Assembly (NCBI RefSeq): GCF_964355755.1
Contig: NC_092673.1
Location: forward strand, 13,149,001-13,213,000
Length of the DNA: 64,000 nt
Source of the DNA: Antedon mediterranea
Taxonomy: Eukaryota; Echinodermata; Crinoidea; Comatulida; Antedonidae
Direction: 5' to 3'
In this document: positions 1-10,734 of the stretch, piece by piece
Layout: the number at the start of each line of letters is the position of its first letter
Numbering within the stretch: the stretch's first letter is position 1
Notes under the pieces: model-generated
Databases searched by the model: none
The model's input: the letters and a program-made list of their open reading frames with translations, nothing else
Told to the model about the DNA's origin: nothing
Position numbers and translations under genes: made by a program

Positions 1-2
1 GT

Positions 3-2509
3 GACAGTTTGATCAAAAAAATTGCAGAAAAACTTGCCATGAAGCATGGAAATTCTAAAGATCAAGAGAGGTACATTAGACAAAGGACAAGGGAGATTAG
101 CAGAATGGTTCTTGAATACAGATTATTGACTGATGAAAAAAATGCTATGTTAAATGACATAATTTGCCCATCAAAATTTACTTATATCACACAAGCAACT
201 AAGCGTGCAGCAGGTTTTAATGAACAAACAAATTTGTATAATACTCCAAGTCTTGCCATTAAAATAGGGCATAGCATCAAAGATTGTACTGAAATTCTAA
301 GAGGAGAGGCACTGATGTCAAGCGATGAAGTTTTAGAAAAAAAATGCACATCACTCTTATCCCTATATTCGTTACACTGGGCGGACAAAGTTAGTCATCA
401 CGCACTTTGAAGTCGCCATGAAGGTAGACGAAACAACCCCAAGCTCCTCCCCCTAACAGATGATGTTGTAAAACTTTCCAAGCATTTGAAGGAGGAAATT
501 AAAGTCAGGCAAAATAACCTACAAAAAGCAAAAGGCGACAATATAAAAAGAAAATGGAAATTGTTCGCTGAAGCATTGCTCACTCAAGTTGTAGTGTTCA
601 ATCGTAAACGACCAGGTGAGGTCTCAAAGATGACACTCTCCAATCTCATGAAATGTGCAAGTGGTGAAGACAGTATACTTGATGGGGCATTGACTGAATG
701 GGAAAAGGCATTGTGTAGAGTACTGTGGAGAGTTGAGATAATTGGAAAGCGGTCTAGAACTGTTCCTGTATTACTGACATCCTAAATGAAGAATGCTATG
801 GATTTCCTAACATCAAAACGTCTTGCAGCTGGTATTGCTGATAGCAACAACTATGTTTTTGCTCTCTCTGGTGACGGCCACTTAAGAGCTTGTGATGCTA
901 TTCGTGAAATATCTACTCAGTGTGGAGCTCAGCATCCTGAGTATCTTCGAGCAACGCGCTTAAGAAAACAGATTGCTACAGTATCACAGATCATGAATTT
1001 AAAGGAAAATGAATTGGATATTCAGGCTAATTTCTTGGGCCATGATATTCGCACACATAGACATACAGGCTTCCTAATTCAACATTGCAGCTAGCCAAAG
1101 TTTCTAAACTACTCTTGAAAATGGAAAATGGGGACCCAAAGGATCTAGCAGGTAAAGGTTTTGAAGATATAGAAGTGGATCCTAATGAAGGTATGTTGAT
1201 TTGGTTATTACAGCAGATACAATATTTACAACGCAAAATGTGTTTTTAACATAGATAGACATTAACAAAAAAACATTGCTATATAATTACCAAATCCAAT
1301 GTCTGCTACAGGCAGTAAAAAAAAGACAATGTAAAAAGTTTAAAAATCTACATCAAACACAGTAGAATACCAAAACATAATGCATTTATATACAGTATTA
1401 TCAGTATACATACTTTCTGTATGAGTGAGGAATGTCATATTTTCTGATTATATACTTGCTGGTGAATATCATACAGTCACAGAATATCAAATGACATTAC
1501 AACAATGTTAAGAGACTGAATAGAAAACACATGATATTGAACTGTAAAATAAGATTAACTTTGGCAACAGTCAAGTTGGCATATAATATATCTATATCTT
1601 CATATATATTCTGAATTAATCTATTTCCTTAATCTAAAAAAATGGTTTGTAAAAAACAATACAAATGTTTTCAAATAAAAGCATTAGCCATTGTTCAGCT
1701 TAACTCATATTCCATTAATATTAAGGAGGTCTATTCCAGTAATTATTGTGCAGTGCTTCTCCATGCAACAAGAAATAATTGGATATCAATAGGACTGCAA
1801 TAATATAATATACTTTCATAATGTAGTGTGTTATATTTGCTATCTGATTTTTCATATATTTTAACGGTGCTGAAGATTCATATTCTGAAGATTATTGTGT
1901 AAGGGTTAAGTAATTAGAGGCAGTAAAATGTAAAGCTCCATTCAATTAAACTTTATGGCATATGGATTTAATGAAAGCAATTTTTTATATTTTATTCCTA
2001 CATCAAGTGATTGTTGTTATCATATTTCTGACACTCTCTTTAGTTTTAATAACTTTTTTGTTTTATTAGTTTGCAAATTAATTTTATTGACAGTTAAAAA
2101 AATAATACATTATTAAACTGTAAAACATTTGCTTGTTAAAAGAATAACATGTTATTGTTTAGTTGATGTACATTAACCATCAACCATAATACAATAATTT
2201 ATACACAAAACTAATCAAGTACTAATTAACATCAAAATCCATTTTAAAGTTTCCTTAAGGTGTAGTAGATACAATATGTCAGATTGAATGTTTTCCTTTC
2301 ATTTTTTTTGTTGCTACACCATTTTTTTAGTTAAAAATAATGATGGATGCAAAGAAAAAAAGATATTTCGGTTGAAGAAAGTCTGGACAAAACAGGAAAA
2401 ACAGGCTGTTGCATCTTACCTAGGATCATCACTGTCATGGCGGAACATTCAGGATTTCATCGGCAATCAAATAAGAAAAAATGATCCAATGAGCTTCCTT
2501 AAAAAATAA
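3..2509 (+). pseudogene. Crypton-like tyrosine recombinase, decayed, 5' end outside window
   Basis: One reading frame stays open from the window edge to about 1062 except for two in-frame stops (TGA 408-410, TAA 783-785). It then shifts by one base near 1061-1063 and continues to a GT donor at 1191. An AG acceptor at 2329-2330 leads in matching phase to a last exon ending at TAA 2507-2509. Motifs fit the tyrosine recombinase fold: an arginine box (FNRKRPGEVSKM), an LRATRLRKQIATV segment where the HxxR box normally lies, an LGHD box, and a tyrosine codon at 1064-1066 just after the frameshift, followed by LPNSTLQLAKVSKLL. The last exon looks like a Myb/SANT tail (KVWTKQEKQAV ... SWRNIQDFIGNQI). 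From memory this layout matches a large multicopy family in aquatic invertebrates. No reverse transcriptase is seen, so Crypton-like is preferred over DIRS. Decay is seen directly; the function is inferred. Confidence 0.62.
1191..2330 (+). other. Intron of the recombinase pseudogene
   Basis: AT-rich sequence between the GT donor and the AG acceptor. The splice phases agree (phase 1). I see no coding sequence or repeat family inside it. Confidence 0.5.
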
Positions 2510-2526
2510 CCAAAAATAAGGATTCT

Positions 2527-2757
2527 GAAAATGAGATTTCATGTGACTAAAAGAGTAGTGAAAATGAGATTAATCATGTGACAAAAAGAGTAGTGAAAAT
2601 GCGATTATTCATGTGACTAAAAGAGTAGTGAAAATGAGATTATTCATGTGACTAAAAGAGTAGTGAAAATGAGATTAATCATGTGACTAAAAAAGTAGTG
2701 AAAATGAGATTATTCATGTGACTAAAAGAGTAGTGAAAATGAGATTATTCATGTAAC
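2527..2757. repeat. 35-bp minisatellite, about 6.6 copies
   Basis: Tandem copies of a 35-bp unit that starts AAAATGAGATTATTCATGTG and ends CTAAAAGAGTAGTG. Copies differ at only a few bases. The array begins about 20 bp after the stop codon of the recombinase last exon. There are no unique spacers between copies. Confidence 0.9.
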
Positions 2758-2759
2758 TA

Positions 2760-3480
2760 TATAATATAATGTGAAATATTATTAATTGTCGAGTCTATTT
2801 TATTATAGGTCTATATACTCTACAGGCCAGTTAGTACATTTGCCGGCTACACATGCATAATAAATAAGTGTAATTTAATCTTGAATGAAAGGTTAGGCCT
2901 ACACTAATTAATTAGGGCCTACTACAGTATACCTCCCTTATAAATTATTATTAGATAGTAGGCCTAGTCGTTGTGTTGATGTTTATTTAATATTGATAAA
3001 TAACTTTAGCAATAATTACATTGTATGAAACTTTTTAAAAAATCCAATCCTTTTCTCCTTTTTTTTTTGAATTTGTAATTTTGTAATATATTGTTCCATA
3101 TGGACAGTTCTGTCTGAAATAAAGTTGAATTGAAATTGAATTGATTGGTATTGTAATTTTGTTTTAGATTCATGCTGAAGAATTTTAGTAATAAGTGTTT
3201 CCATGGGGCCTTTATATTTAAGTTTAACAATTTTAATTTATACAGTATTTGTTTGCGTAAAAAAATATTAGGATGCAGAATATTTCATTATTTAATTAAA
3301 ATATAAGCAATTCTGCTTAAATACGTATTCAATTTTATAATAAATAATTATTGTTATTATTTAAATATTATTTATAATTAATAACTACCTAGGAGTACAG
3401 TAAGAATTGAATATTTTTTTTTAATCACTGAAATACTAATTCTATCATTTTAAATCAAAACAACTGAACTTCTTTTTAAG
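2760..3480. other. AT-rich intergenic sequence
   Basis: No convincing coding region. The stretch at 3095-3150 (TGAAATAAAGTTGAATTGAA and following) has the composition of a LINE 3' tail, but no protein evidence accompanies it. Confidence 0.4.
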
Positions 3481-3482
3481 TA

Positions 3483-3705
3483 GTAAGATAAGATAAGATA
3501 AGATAACTTTTATTGATCCTCAACAAGGAAATTCATTGCTCGTCATAATAACAAAGAAAACACAATAAAAACAAATATAGCATAAAACCATTCATATAAA
3601 AACATCTAAAAAATTACAAGATAAAATTATCTTCTTCACTTCCTGTTGTACTGGATGATACCGGAGGGAATAAAGGATTTAGCAAATCGATTCGTTTTCA
3701 CACTG
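3483..3705 (-). mobile_element. LINE 3' end, 5' truncated
   Basis: On the minus strand a short frame encodes the end of a LINE ORF2, with the motif TNRFAKSFIPSGIIQ before a stop at 3636-3638. A 3' untranslated part follows, and then a (TTATC)n tail, which on the plus strand is the AGATA repeat at 3485-3505. The arrangement of C-terminus, short UTR and microsatellite tail is typical of CR1/L2-like retroposons that are mostly 5' truncated. Only about 220 bp remain. Confidence 0.7.
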
Positions 3706-4065
3706 TAGTACTAACTACAGTAATAAAGAGGCCTAAACTGAAGCCAGGCCAAATTAAATAGCTTAACTAGCTAGGCTAGCCGGTCAGTATTTAGTAGAGT
3801 AGGCCTAGTGATCGTCGATGCTTAAATTTTTTATTTTATTTATATCACTATTTGGTTAATTCGATGAATAAAGCATTGTGGAAGATCCGCATTATATATT
3901 ATTAAGCTTTAAAAAAATAAAAAGACTATTGATTGTACTATTTTATGTTACGGTATCGCGCTGGGATTTTCCCTTCGTTTTATCGTCTGACTACTGACAA
4001 ACGACGACGAACAACTCGGTAGTTTTTACTAGGGCTAGCTGCTGTAGTATAGTAATAACGCGACG
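3706..4065. other. Intergenic, probably Harbinger 5' flank
   Basis: Contains TAGGCCTA-type motifs and AT-rich sequence. No gene seen. It probably includes the upstream part of the Myb-like gene that begins at 4066. Confidence 0.3.
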
Positions 4066-4955
4066 ATGGACAGCAAACGTAGGCCGACATTCACCGAAAC
4101 TGAAAAAAATAAGCCTTATAGAAGCTTTCTCATTCAAAAAAGACATTTTGAACTCCAAATTTTCGTCGAGAGTTTCGTTGCATTCAAAGGCTGAGTCATG
4201 GAAAGAAGTTTTAAATAGCGTAAAGGCCGTAAATGGAGAGATCAATCGAACCGTCGACGAGATTTTTTAAAAATGGAAAAATTTATTGGCAGATGCCAAA
4301 AAAGACTTGAATCGTCCAAAAAATCCTCCTACTGGAGGGGGTCCACAATTTGTTATGTCAAAATGTAGTGAGATGGTAATCAATGTCTACGGTGGGGAAG
4401 ACTCCAGTTTGTTTGCTGGTTTATCCAGTGGAGTTGAAAGTTCAATTGGGAGTCGGTCAGCACTATCATCAGCAGCAGGTGTGTATTTTTTTTTTAATAG
4501 GGCTAGGCTTAGGCATATTCATAAGCCTAGAGGTCCTAGGCCTATATGTTATGAATTTGGTCACACAGGTGACTAATTCAAATTGTAAAATCAAGGCCTA
4601 TGTATTGCAAACATTGTTAACATAGTTGTAAACAATAATAATATTAATTTTAAATATTTTTTATACAATAGCAAATGACGATAATAAATGAGTTTCATTT
4701 ATTTTAAGGACCATCATCATCATTAGAGCTTCCTACCAATATTCCCTCGACATCTCAAGAACCAGCAGAGCCGAAGAGGAGAAGAACGAAACATGGTGAT
4801 GATGATGACACATACCAATCTTTTTTAAAGTGGCAGACGGTATTAGCTCAGAAGAAAGTGGAGAAAATTGAATTGGAGAAAATTAAACTAAATGAAGAGG
4901 CCAAAAAATTAGAGCTAGCTGTATTGCAGTCCCAAGTTACAATTTTTGAAGAATA
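4066..4955 (+). pseudogene. Harbinger-associated Myb/SANT-like (MADF-like) DNA-binding protein
   Basis: The start ATG is at 4066. The N-terminus opens with RRPTFTETEK and then the helices of a Myb/SANT-like domain (AESWKEVLNSVKAV, then KKWKNLLADAKKDL). One extra A in the A-run near 4107-4114 shifts the frame, and an in-frame TAA stands near 4268 in IFKKWKN. Exon 1 ends at a GTGTGT donor near 4481. Exon 2 starts at the AG near 4708 and runs in matching phase to TAA about 4953-4955. Exon 2 holds a basic patch (EPKRRRTKHG) and a coiled-coil tail (EKIELEKIKLNEEAKKLELA). PIF/Harbinger transposons normally carry such a second protein, which binds the element ends and helps import the transposase. 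The HARBI1-like exon at 6.2-6.45 kb on the opposite strand supports that assignment. Confidence 0.7.
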
Positions 4956-6178
4956 ATTCATTTCAATTGGTGTTTACAAATAATTTAAAAATCGTTAATA
5001 TTGTAATTTATATATAATATATAATATATTATATAAATTACAATTTATATACAATTTAAATATATACTGTATTTAATGAATAATTCATTAAATTTCTATT
5101 TGTCTTTACAAAAACACCAAATATTTTTAAAATCTTTAATATATTATATATCTATATATAAATTTACGTAAGGGCAAAATTCGGTAAACCGCGCGTTATT
5201 TCTAGAATGTTTACTCGATGGTATATAAAGTTGGTTAGAATCTCGGTACTGATTTTAACCACCTGATGTAACTCTGTTTACTAATTAAATTTAGTTAGAT
5301 AATTAGTTATTGACAATTAAAACGAATTTAGGTTCAACGATTTGCCCCAAATAGGGGTGTTTTCCAACCGTAGTATACACTGTCTAATGGAGTCCTCTTA
5401 AAAAATACCTGCACACAATAATACGAGGATACTTCGCATTTTCCTATCTCCTCCTACGATAATTGTTTTTAATAGCTGAAAACCGGTTGAACAGCTCGAG
5501 TACAGTATCATAATGTTGAAGACAGGCCGATTTTCTTTAAAAAATACTATTTTGATAGATTTAATATACGTTTATACAAATGTATTGATTTGCGATGAAT
5601 GGAACTTTATTGTAAATACCATACATAACCATTTTTGGTCGCCATTTGAATCGAAATTTTCTTACTGTGAATGTGGTTACTGTTTATTGTATTAAGTAGT
5701 AATTATAAAAAATATAAACGTCGTAGTGGTGTATTGTTACATGTACTTTACTATTTCAATCGACTATAACAGGGACATTTTTAGTTTTTTGGACTCATTT
5801 TAAGACAAGTTTCTCCTTCGGAAGTAGGCCTAATTCCCAGTGTGCTAATTTTAGTTGACTACATTAATTATCGTGTCTATTTATTCGTTTCTGAAAACGA
5901 CAATGTATTTATAGTCCTGCGGTACGTACATTTGAAATCGGCAGTTTTTTTTTGTTGACTCCGCTCACTCACCATACCGCCGCCGTGCAGCGGGTGAATG
6001 TTTTTAAACGGGTAAAGGTGCGAGAGTAAACTAGCGCCGGCGCGATAGTCATAGTCTAAGCCTAGGTATAAATAATTATAATAAGTATTTACTAATTTTA
6101 TACCTTCTTATTATCACTAAAAACTAAACAATATTATTATTGTAGTTGTGCTAATTATTACCGTAATATTAATACTTA
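4956..6178. other. Harbinger interior without recognisable transposase exons
   Basis: The remaining transposase exons would be expected here on the minus strand, but no nuclease motifs are seen, so the element is probably internally deleted. A perfect 14-bp inverted repeat (TTGTAATTTATATA at 5001-5014 and its complement at 5030-5043) lies in AT-rich sequence. The 60-codon frame at 5513-5695 has no recognisable features. Confidence 0.45.
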
Positions 6179-6450
6179 CCAGAAAGATCGCCAGAAATGT
6201 TATGCATTGACCCACTTGCATAAAATCTAAGTGCTGTGCACACTTGGAGAACCGGTGGCACTGCATTATTCCTATTTGTTACATTCAAATCAATTGCTAG
6301 ATTATCGCTAAGCGTCATTATAGTTTGCCGGTTGAACCAAAATTTTCTATATAATTCGTTGTCATCATATTTATCAAGCGGATGCAATCTATCGCGAAAA
6401 ATACGACCTATTCTCTCTCGATAGCCTTGCACCGCGATAAAGTTCGCGAT
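6179..6450 (-). pseudogene. HARBI1-like: PIF/Harbinger transposase, first coding exon
   Basis: The minus-strand frame reads RIFRDRLHPLDKYDDNELYR, then FNRQTI and PPVLQVCTALRFYASGS. This is the N-terminal region shared by HARBI1 and Harbinger transposases, just ahead of the DDE nuclease. The exon ends at a perfect GTAAGT donor (plus-strand ACTTACC near 6173-6179). No ATG is found in frame, which stays open back to about 6450. No later exons lie downstream on the minus strand, so the catalytic domain is missing. The gene faces the Myb-like gene at 4.1-4.9 kb, the standard two-gene arrangement of this superfamily. Confidence 0.8.
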
Positions 6451-6454
6451 TTTT

Positions 6455-6645
6455 TTTTGTCGTCGCGACGAATTCTAAGCCTGCTAAGAGGAGGCTTAGA
6501 ATCTAAGACCACGAAACGTCCTCTCGTAGGCTTAGACTTTATATTGCAAGAGGCTTTATTCTAAGACCTCCATTGAGGGCGGTATAAAGCCTAGGCTTAA
6601 GTCTAAGACCGCGGTTAAGACGCTTATTGCAATCCACCCCTGATG
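6455..6645. repeat. Subterminal repeats of the Harbinger element
   Basis: Short direct and inverted variants of TAGGCTTAGA and CTTAGAATCTAAGACC are clustered here and end near ATTGCAATCCACCCCTG. Such arrays are common at Harbinger ends as transposase binding regions. The exact terminus and its 3-bp duplication could not be fixed by eye. Confidence 0.45.
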
Positions 6646-6889
6646 GTAAAAACAGTGTGATAAACAACGTAGCTAACACTATGACAGATAGATGTGTAGT
6701 AAACAAAGTCGTCAATGCTCAACTTAGACAATCAAAGAAAAACAAGGAACTGACCAAATTTCACTGTGCAATGATTCTTTTGCTAAATCTATGCAAAATG
6801 TTTTAAAGAAATGGGAAAGTGAAAAATCATTAGAAGAATCAGAATCATTTAAGCGTAGTATGAGCCAAACTTAGGCAATTATAACATCA

Positions 6890-8420
6890 GTATTATGAGG
6901 TTAATAAGCAATGCGGGGGATGGTGTTGTACATAGAAGAGGCCATGTAGGTAGAGGGGAGTAGACCCGGGTCTAGGTGGGGCTGGAGTAGGAAGGGGAGA
7001 TGGGGATAGAGGGAGAGGAGCTCGTGCCCGAGAAGACGTGGTGGGAGAGCGGCTCTGGAGCGCCAGAGACATCAGAAGGAGCTTGATGGATGGCATCGTA
7101 TGGACGAGCCATCTGGCTTCCCTATTCGACCTTTTTGGGGCCCCATATCCGGGTATTCAGGAGGTATGGGGTCATGTCGACACCAATCAATTTTTTTTCC
7201 CTTTTTTAACCAAATTCTCTGGCAGATAATAGTGGAACAAACCAATCTTTACTTTAAGCAGAGGAAGCCAGGAACCCAATTTATGGAGCTGACAGCCAGG
7301 GAGCTTCAAGCCTTTTTTTGGTATGGTGGTGATGATTTCCATCAAGGGACTGACGGTGCTTGAGCACATCTGGCCGACACTTCTGTTCTTTCATGATGCT
7401 TCCTTGGCAAACATCATGCCTCGTGACCGGTTCTTCTGGATTCTATGGAACATGCACTTCAATAACAACAACGAAGCTCCAGATGATCCAGCTCAAGACC
7501 GTCTATTCAAGATCTGCCCTGTGATTCAACATGTTACCACGCAATTTCAAGTACAGTATAATCTGCACGAGTATTATGATGGTGATGAAGCTATGGTAAC
7601 ATTTCAAGGACGGCATAGGTAATTTATTTTTTTCACTTTATTTATCAATATTATTTATATGCACAATTATATAATATCAAAACATTTTTTGATTGATTAT
7701 ATTAGTAAAAAAATAAATATGTAATACTGTACTCACAATTTTGATTTATCTTCTAGCGGGAAGCAGTATGATCCATCGAAGCCAATTAAGGATTTAAAAT
7801 GTGGACACTCGCGGATTCAATCTCGGATTATGTATACAACTTCGCTGTTTATACGCGACAATTTGGAAATCCAGACCATCGCGATCTTGGACGTAAAGAG
7901 TGATTATCAACCTCATCACTCCGGACCTTTACAACCTCAACTACAGATTGTACTGTGACCGCTTTTATACATCGATGCCACTTCTACGTGACTTACAAGA
8001 AATCTGGATATATTGCTGCAAAACTGTTCAACGCGATCGACAAGGATATTCACCATAACTCAAACAACATGAAAACAAACATGGAGCGTGGAGAATTTCA
8101 TTTCGCGAAACATGACAACGGAAAAAAACTCATCTATTTTCTCAGTAGCGTCCATTCAGGAGATCTACCCCCAACGGCTGTGACGCGTAATATAGATAAT
8201 CGTGGAAATCGTGACAACATACCATGCCCACAAGCCACCGCAGACTGCAACGAGTACATGGGAGGGGTAGATCATGCGGATCAAATTAAATCGCGTCGCT
8301 GGTATATGCGTCTCTTTTGGCATTCGTTCGACACTTCCATATTCAACGCCTTCATTCTACACAAGAAAACGCAACCTGCCACAGAAAAACATATCTCAAA
8401 TCCAATTTCGTTATAAGCTC
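6890..8420 (+). pseudogene. piggyBac transposase remnant
   Basis: A Gly/Arg-rich N-terminus near 6950-7035 precedes the conserved core, which is spread over all three frames. At 7200-7300 the frame reads IVEQTNLY and ELQAFFWYGG. At 7380-7620 it reads MPRDRFFWILWNMHFNNN, IQHVTTQFQVQY and DGDEAMVTFQGR; the last contains the first catalytic Asp region. A gap at 7618-7756 with GT and AG ends looks like an intron, after which SGKQYDPSKPIK follows. The second Asp region (DRFYTSMPLLRDLQ) is in another frame near 7955-8000. The C-terminal YMGGVDHADQ and FNAFILHKK are at 8240-8375. The catalytic regions are recognisable but frameshifts make the gene non-functional. An AATAAA stands near 8534. Confidence 0.85.
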
Positions 8421-9485
8421 GCGAAGCAGAATAGGACGCCCATCCTATACGCGTAGACCCAGGTCACCAAAAAAAAAAACCAGACAGGACACCTGATACT
8501 GTTTACTTATGAATATGTATAAAATATTGACCAATAAAATAATTTTTTGTTATGGATTATTCATAAACTATGTGAGATCGCGGGACAAATCGTCGTCTGA
8601 TCGAAAATTGACTTCCAAAACTCACATTTTATCTGTCTAATACGTCACGCTAAGGTAGGATTTTATGGTTTTTAAAAATGTTGTAAGCACATGGGCCTAG
8701 AATCGCTAGGCCATAAATAATTTAAACTATATTTGAACTCGTCACTTTGACGAGTTAGTTACCCGCACGAAAAATGTCGCATGCACGTCATACGTTGGAA
8801 TTTTGTACACAGAAAAAGATTATGCCATTATAACCTGAACTAAAGAATAATTATGATATGTTGTTAATGCTGAATTCTGTCTAGTTTGTGTAATATGGTA
8901 TATACAGTATAGACAGTATAATCTGTAGAATAGATGAAATTACGGGACCCGCCATTTATTCCAATTTTTAACATGGCGACGGTATCAAAATGAAACACTA
9001 AGATAGCAATTTCGGAAGGAAATTATCTTCATAAAAATTTAAATATTTTTAACTCATGCGAAAGATAGTTGATTGACCTAGACAATATTAAAATCTCAGA
9101 AAAAATGGAATACGGATAATGTAATATAACGAAATACTTTTATAATTAAGAAATCGACCTTTGTATCAGAATTTAAATAAGTTCACGAACTTGGCCCAGA
9201 AAGTCCAGAGGAGAGTTTGTCCAGATGTTTTAATGACAATTTAGTTTATAATAGAATCCCTAAAGAAAACACTTAGCTTAATTTTGTGACTGTTCCCATC
9301 GTAAAACAATTAGATATTGACAGTTTGAAGCAGAGATTTGACAGGGCCAATTCATCATTGTAACCTCCCCAGATAAGATCAATCACTCCACTTAAACACC
9401 CCTGGATCAACTTAGGACCAATCGTTACCCTCACAGATTACGTAGTGACATATGCAAATGAACCGAAGCCAATATACCCCCAAGT
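8421..9485. other. No gene; contains one copy of a dispersed repeat
   Basis: No coding region recognised. The stretch of about 8780-9030 resembles 12850-13070: both have ATGCACGT, ACAGTAT-rich sequence and then GAAATTACGGGAC followed by an ATCAAAAT segment. The part from 9180 to 9480 contains a short frame of unknown origin. Confidence 0.4.
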
Positions 9486-9575
9486 TTCAGAAGAACATCT
9501 ACACCTCACAGCCACTTCTTCAGAAGAACATCTACACCTTACAGCCACTTCTTCAGAAGCAGACCTACACACTTC
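9486..9575. repeat. 33-bp tandem repeat, about 2.6 copies
   Basis: Copies starting at 9486, 9519 and 9552 share TTCAGAAGAACATCTACACC followed by an ACAGCCACTTC segment. The third copy is diverged and partial. Confidence 0.85.
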
Positions 9576-9639
9576 ACACCTCACCGACAGCATCACTGAT
9601 CCTCCGTTCCTTATCTATACTTATAGTTGTATATTGTAC

Positions 9640-9779
9640 TGAAGTATTATACTGAATAAACAATATGTGTTACGACAGTTAAGCGAGTAAGAGTCTTCAT
9701 TAGTACCTCAACACAACACTATATTACAATAAGTGTGATGCGTGATTGAATGTGATAAGCAATAACGAAAGAGACAAAA
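9640..9779 (+). other. Possible LTR or retroelement 3' end
   Basis: An ACTGAATAAACAATATG polyadenylation-like stretch is followed by a segment ending CCTCAACACAACA. That composition is seen at the ends of many invertebrate LTRs. No partner LTR or primer binding site was found, so this is a weak call. Confidence 0.2.
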
Positions 9780-9874
9780 ATCCCGACAGGATCCCGCTCG
9801 TATCCCAACAGGATCCCGCTCATATCCCAAAGGGATCCCGCTTATATCCCGACAGTATCCCTTCAGGATCCTGG
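9780..9874. repeat. 22-bp minisatellite, about 4.3 copies
   Basis: Tandem variants of ATCCCGACAGGATCCCGCTC plus two bases. Later copies are more diverged. Confidence 0.9.
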
Positions 9875-10734
9875 CATTTTTTTAGAGTAAGCTCATGGAT
9901 AAAGCTATTCTGGATCTAAAGTGTTTAGATCCAACACAATACAACTGAATGCAAATGGCATAATGGAGTATTTAATAAAGTTTATTTATTCTTTGTTACA
10001 CTATCAAACGATACTCAAACCTTATTCCGACCTTAGCACCAATGCAAACAAAATACATCTTTACTAGAGATTAATTGGTGTGTTTGAACATAATTTTTAA
10101 GACTAAGAATGTTAAACTGACCAGTATATTTTTTTAGAGACCAGCTGCTACTGAGATTGATGAAGAGGTAAGGATTCTGAAAAAAACAAGGAAAAGCGAA
10201 GTATAGGAGATGCCAGAAAGGCATACAATGCAAAAATGAGTGTGGAACTCGAAGGAGCAACGAATTCAACCGATAACAATGATGAAATCGTTAAACAAGT
10301 AACTATACACCCATCATTAAAGCCGCTTCTATATTGTAAAATGAACACAATAATATTAATTTACAGGAAAAGATACTCGCTATCGTTATCATTTCAACTT
10401 GATCGTTTTCAAACGATCGTCCGATGATAGCGTCGAATAATGTCGACAGGAAAACAGGCTTTACCACCAGTACACAGTATAACCAAGAATGTGCAGTCAG
10501 CCGTATATAGGGGCGGGGCCAAAGTCGAACATGCATATTGGCGTCTAGACGCAGCCAAATCAGACAGGTTTTGAGACGCGTTTTTGGGTAAACAATAGAA
10601 AACGCGTCTGGACGCTGATTTGTGGTCTGAAATAATTTGTAGATCACGCCTTATTACAGTACTACTTAAATTATGATGAAACTGTGTATTTTATTTGTTT
10701 CCAATGGCTTCTTTTATCCATTCATTCAACCTGT

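Noticed and set aside
2527-2757. Possible CRISPR array
   Set aside because: The 35-bp copies are contiguous with no unique spacers, and the genome is animal; it is a minisatellite.
9445-9655. Two overlapping plus-strand frames with repeated residues
   Set aside because: The repeats come from the 33-bp tandem array; no family features.
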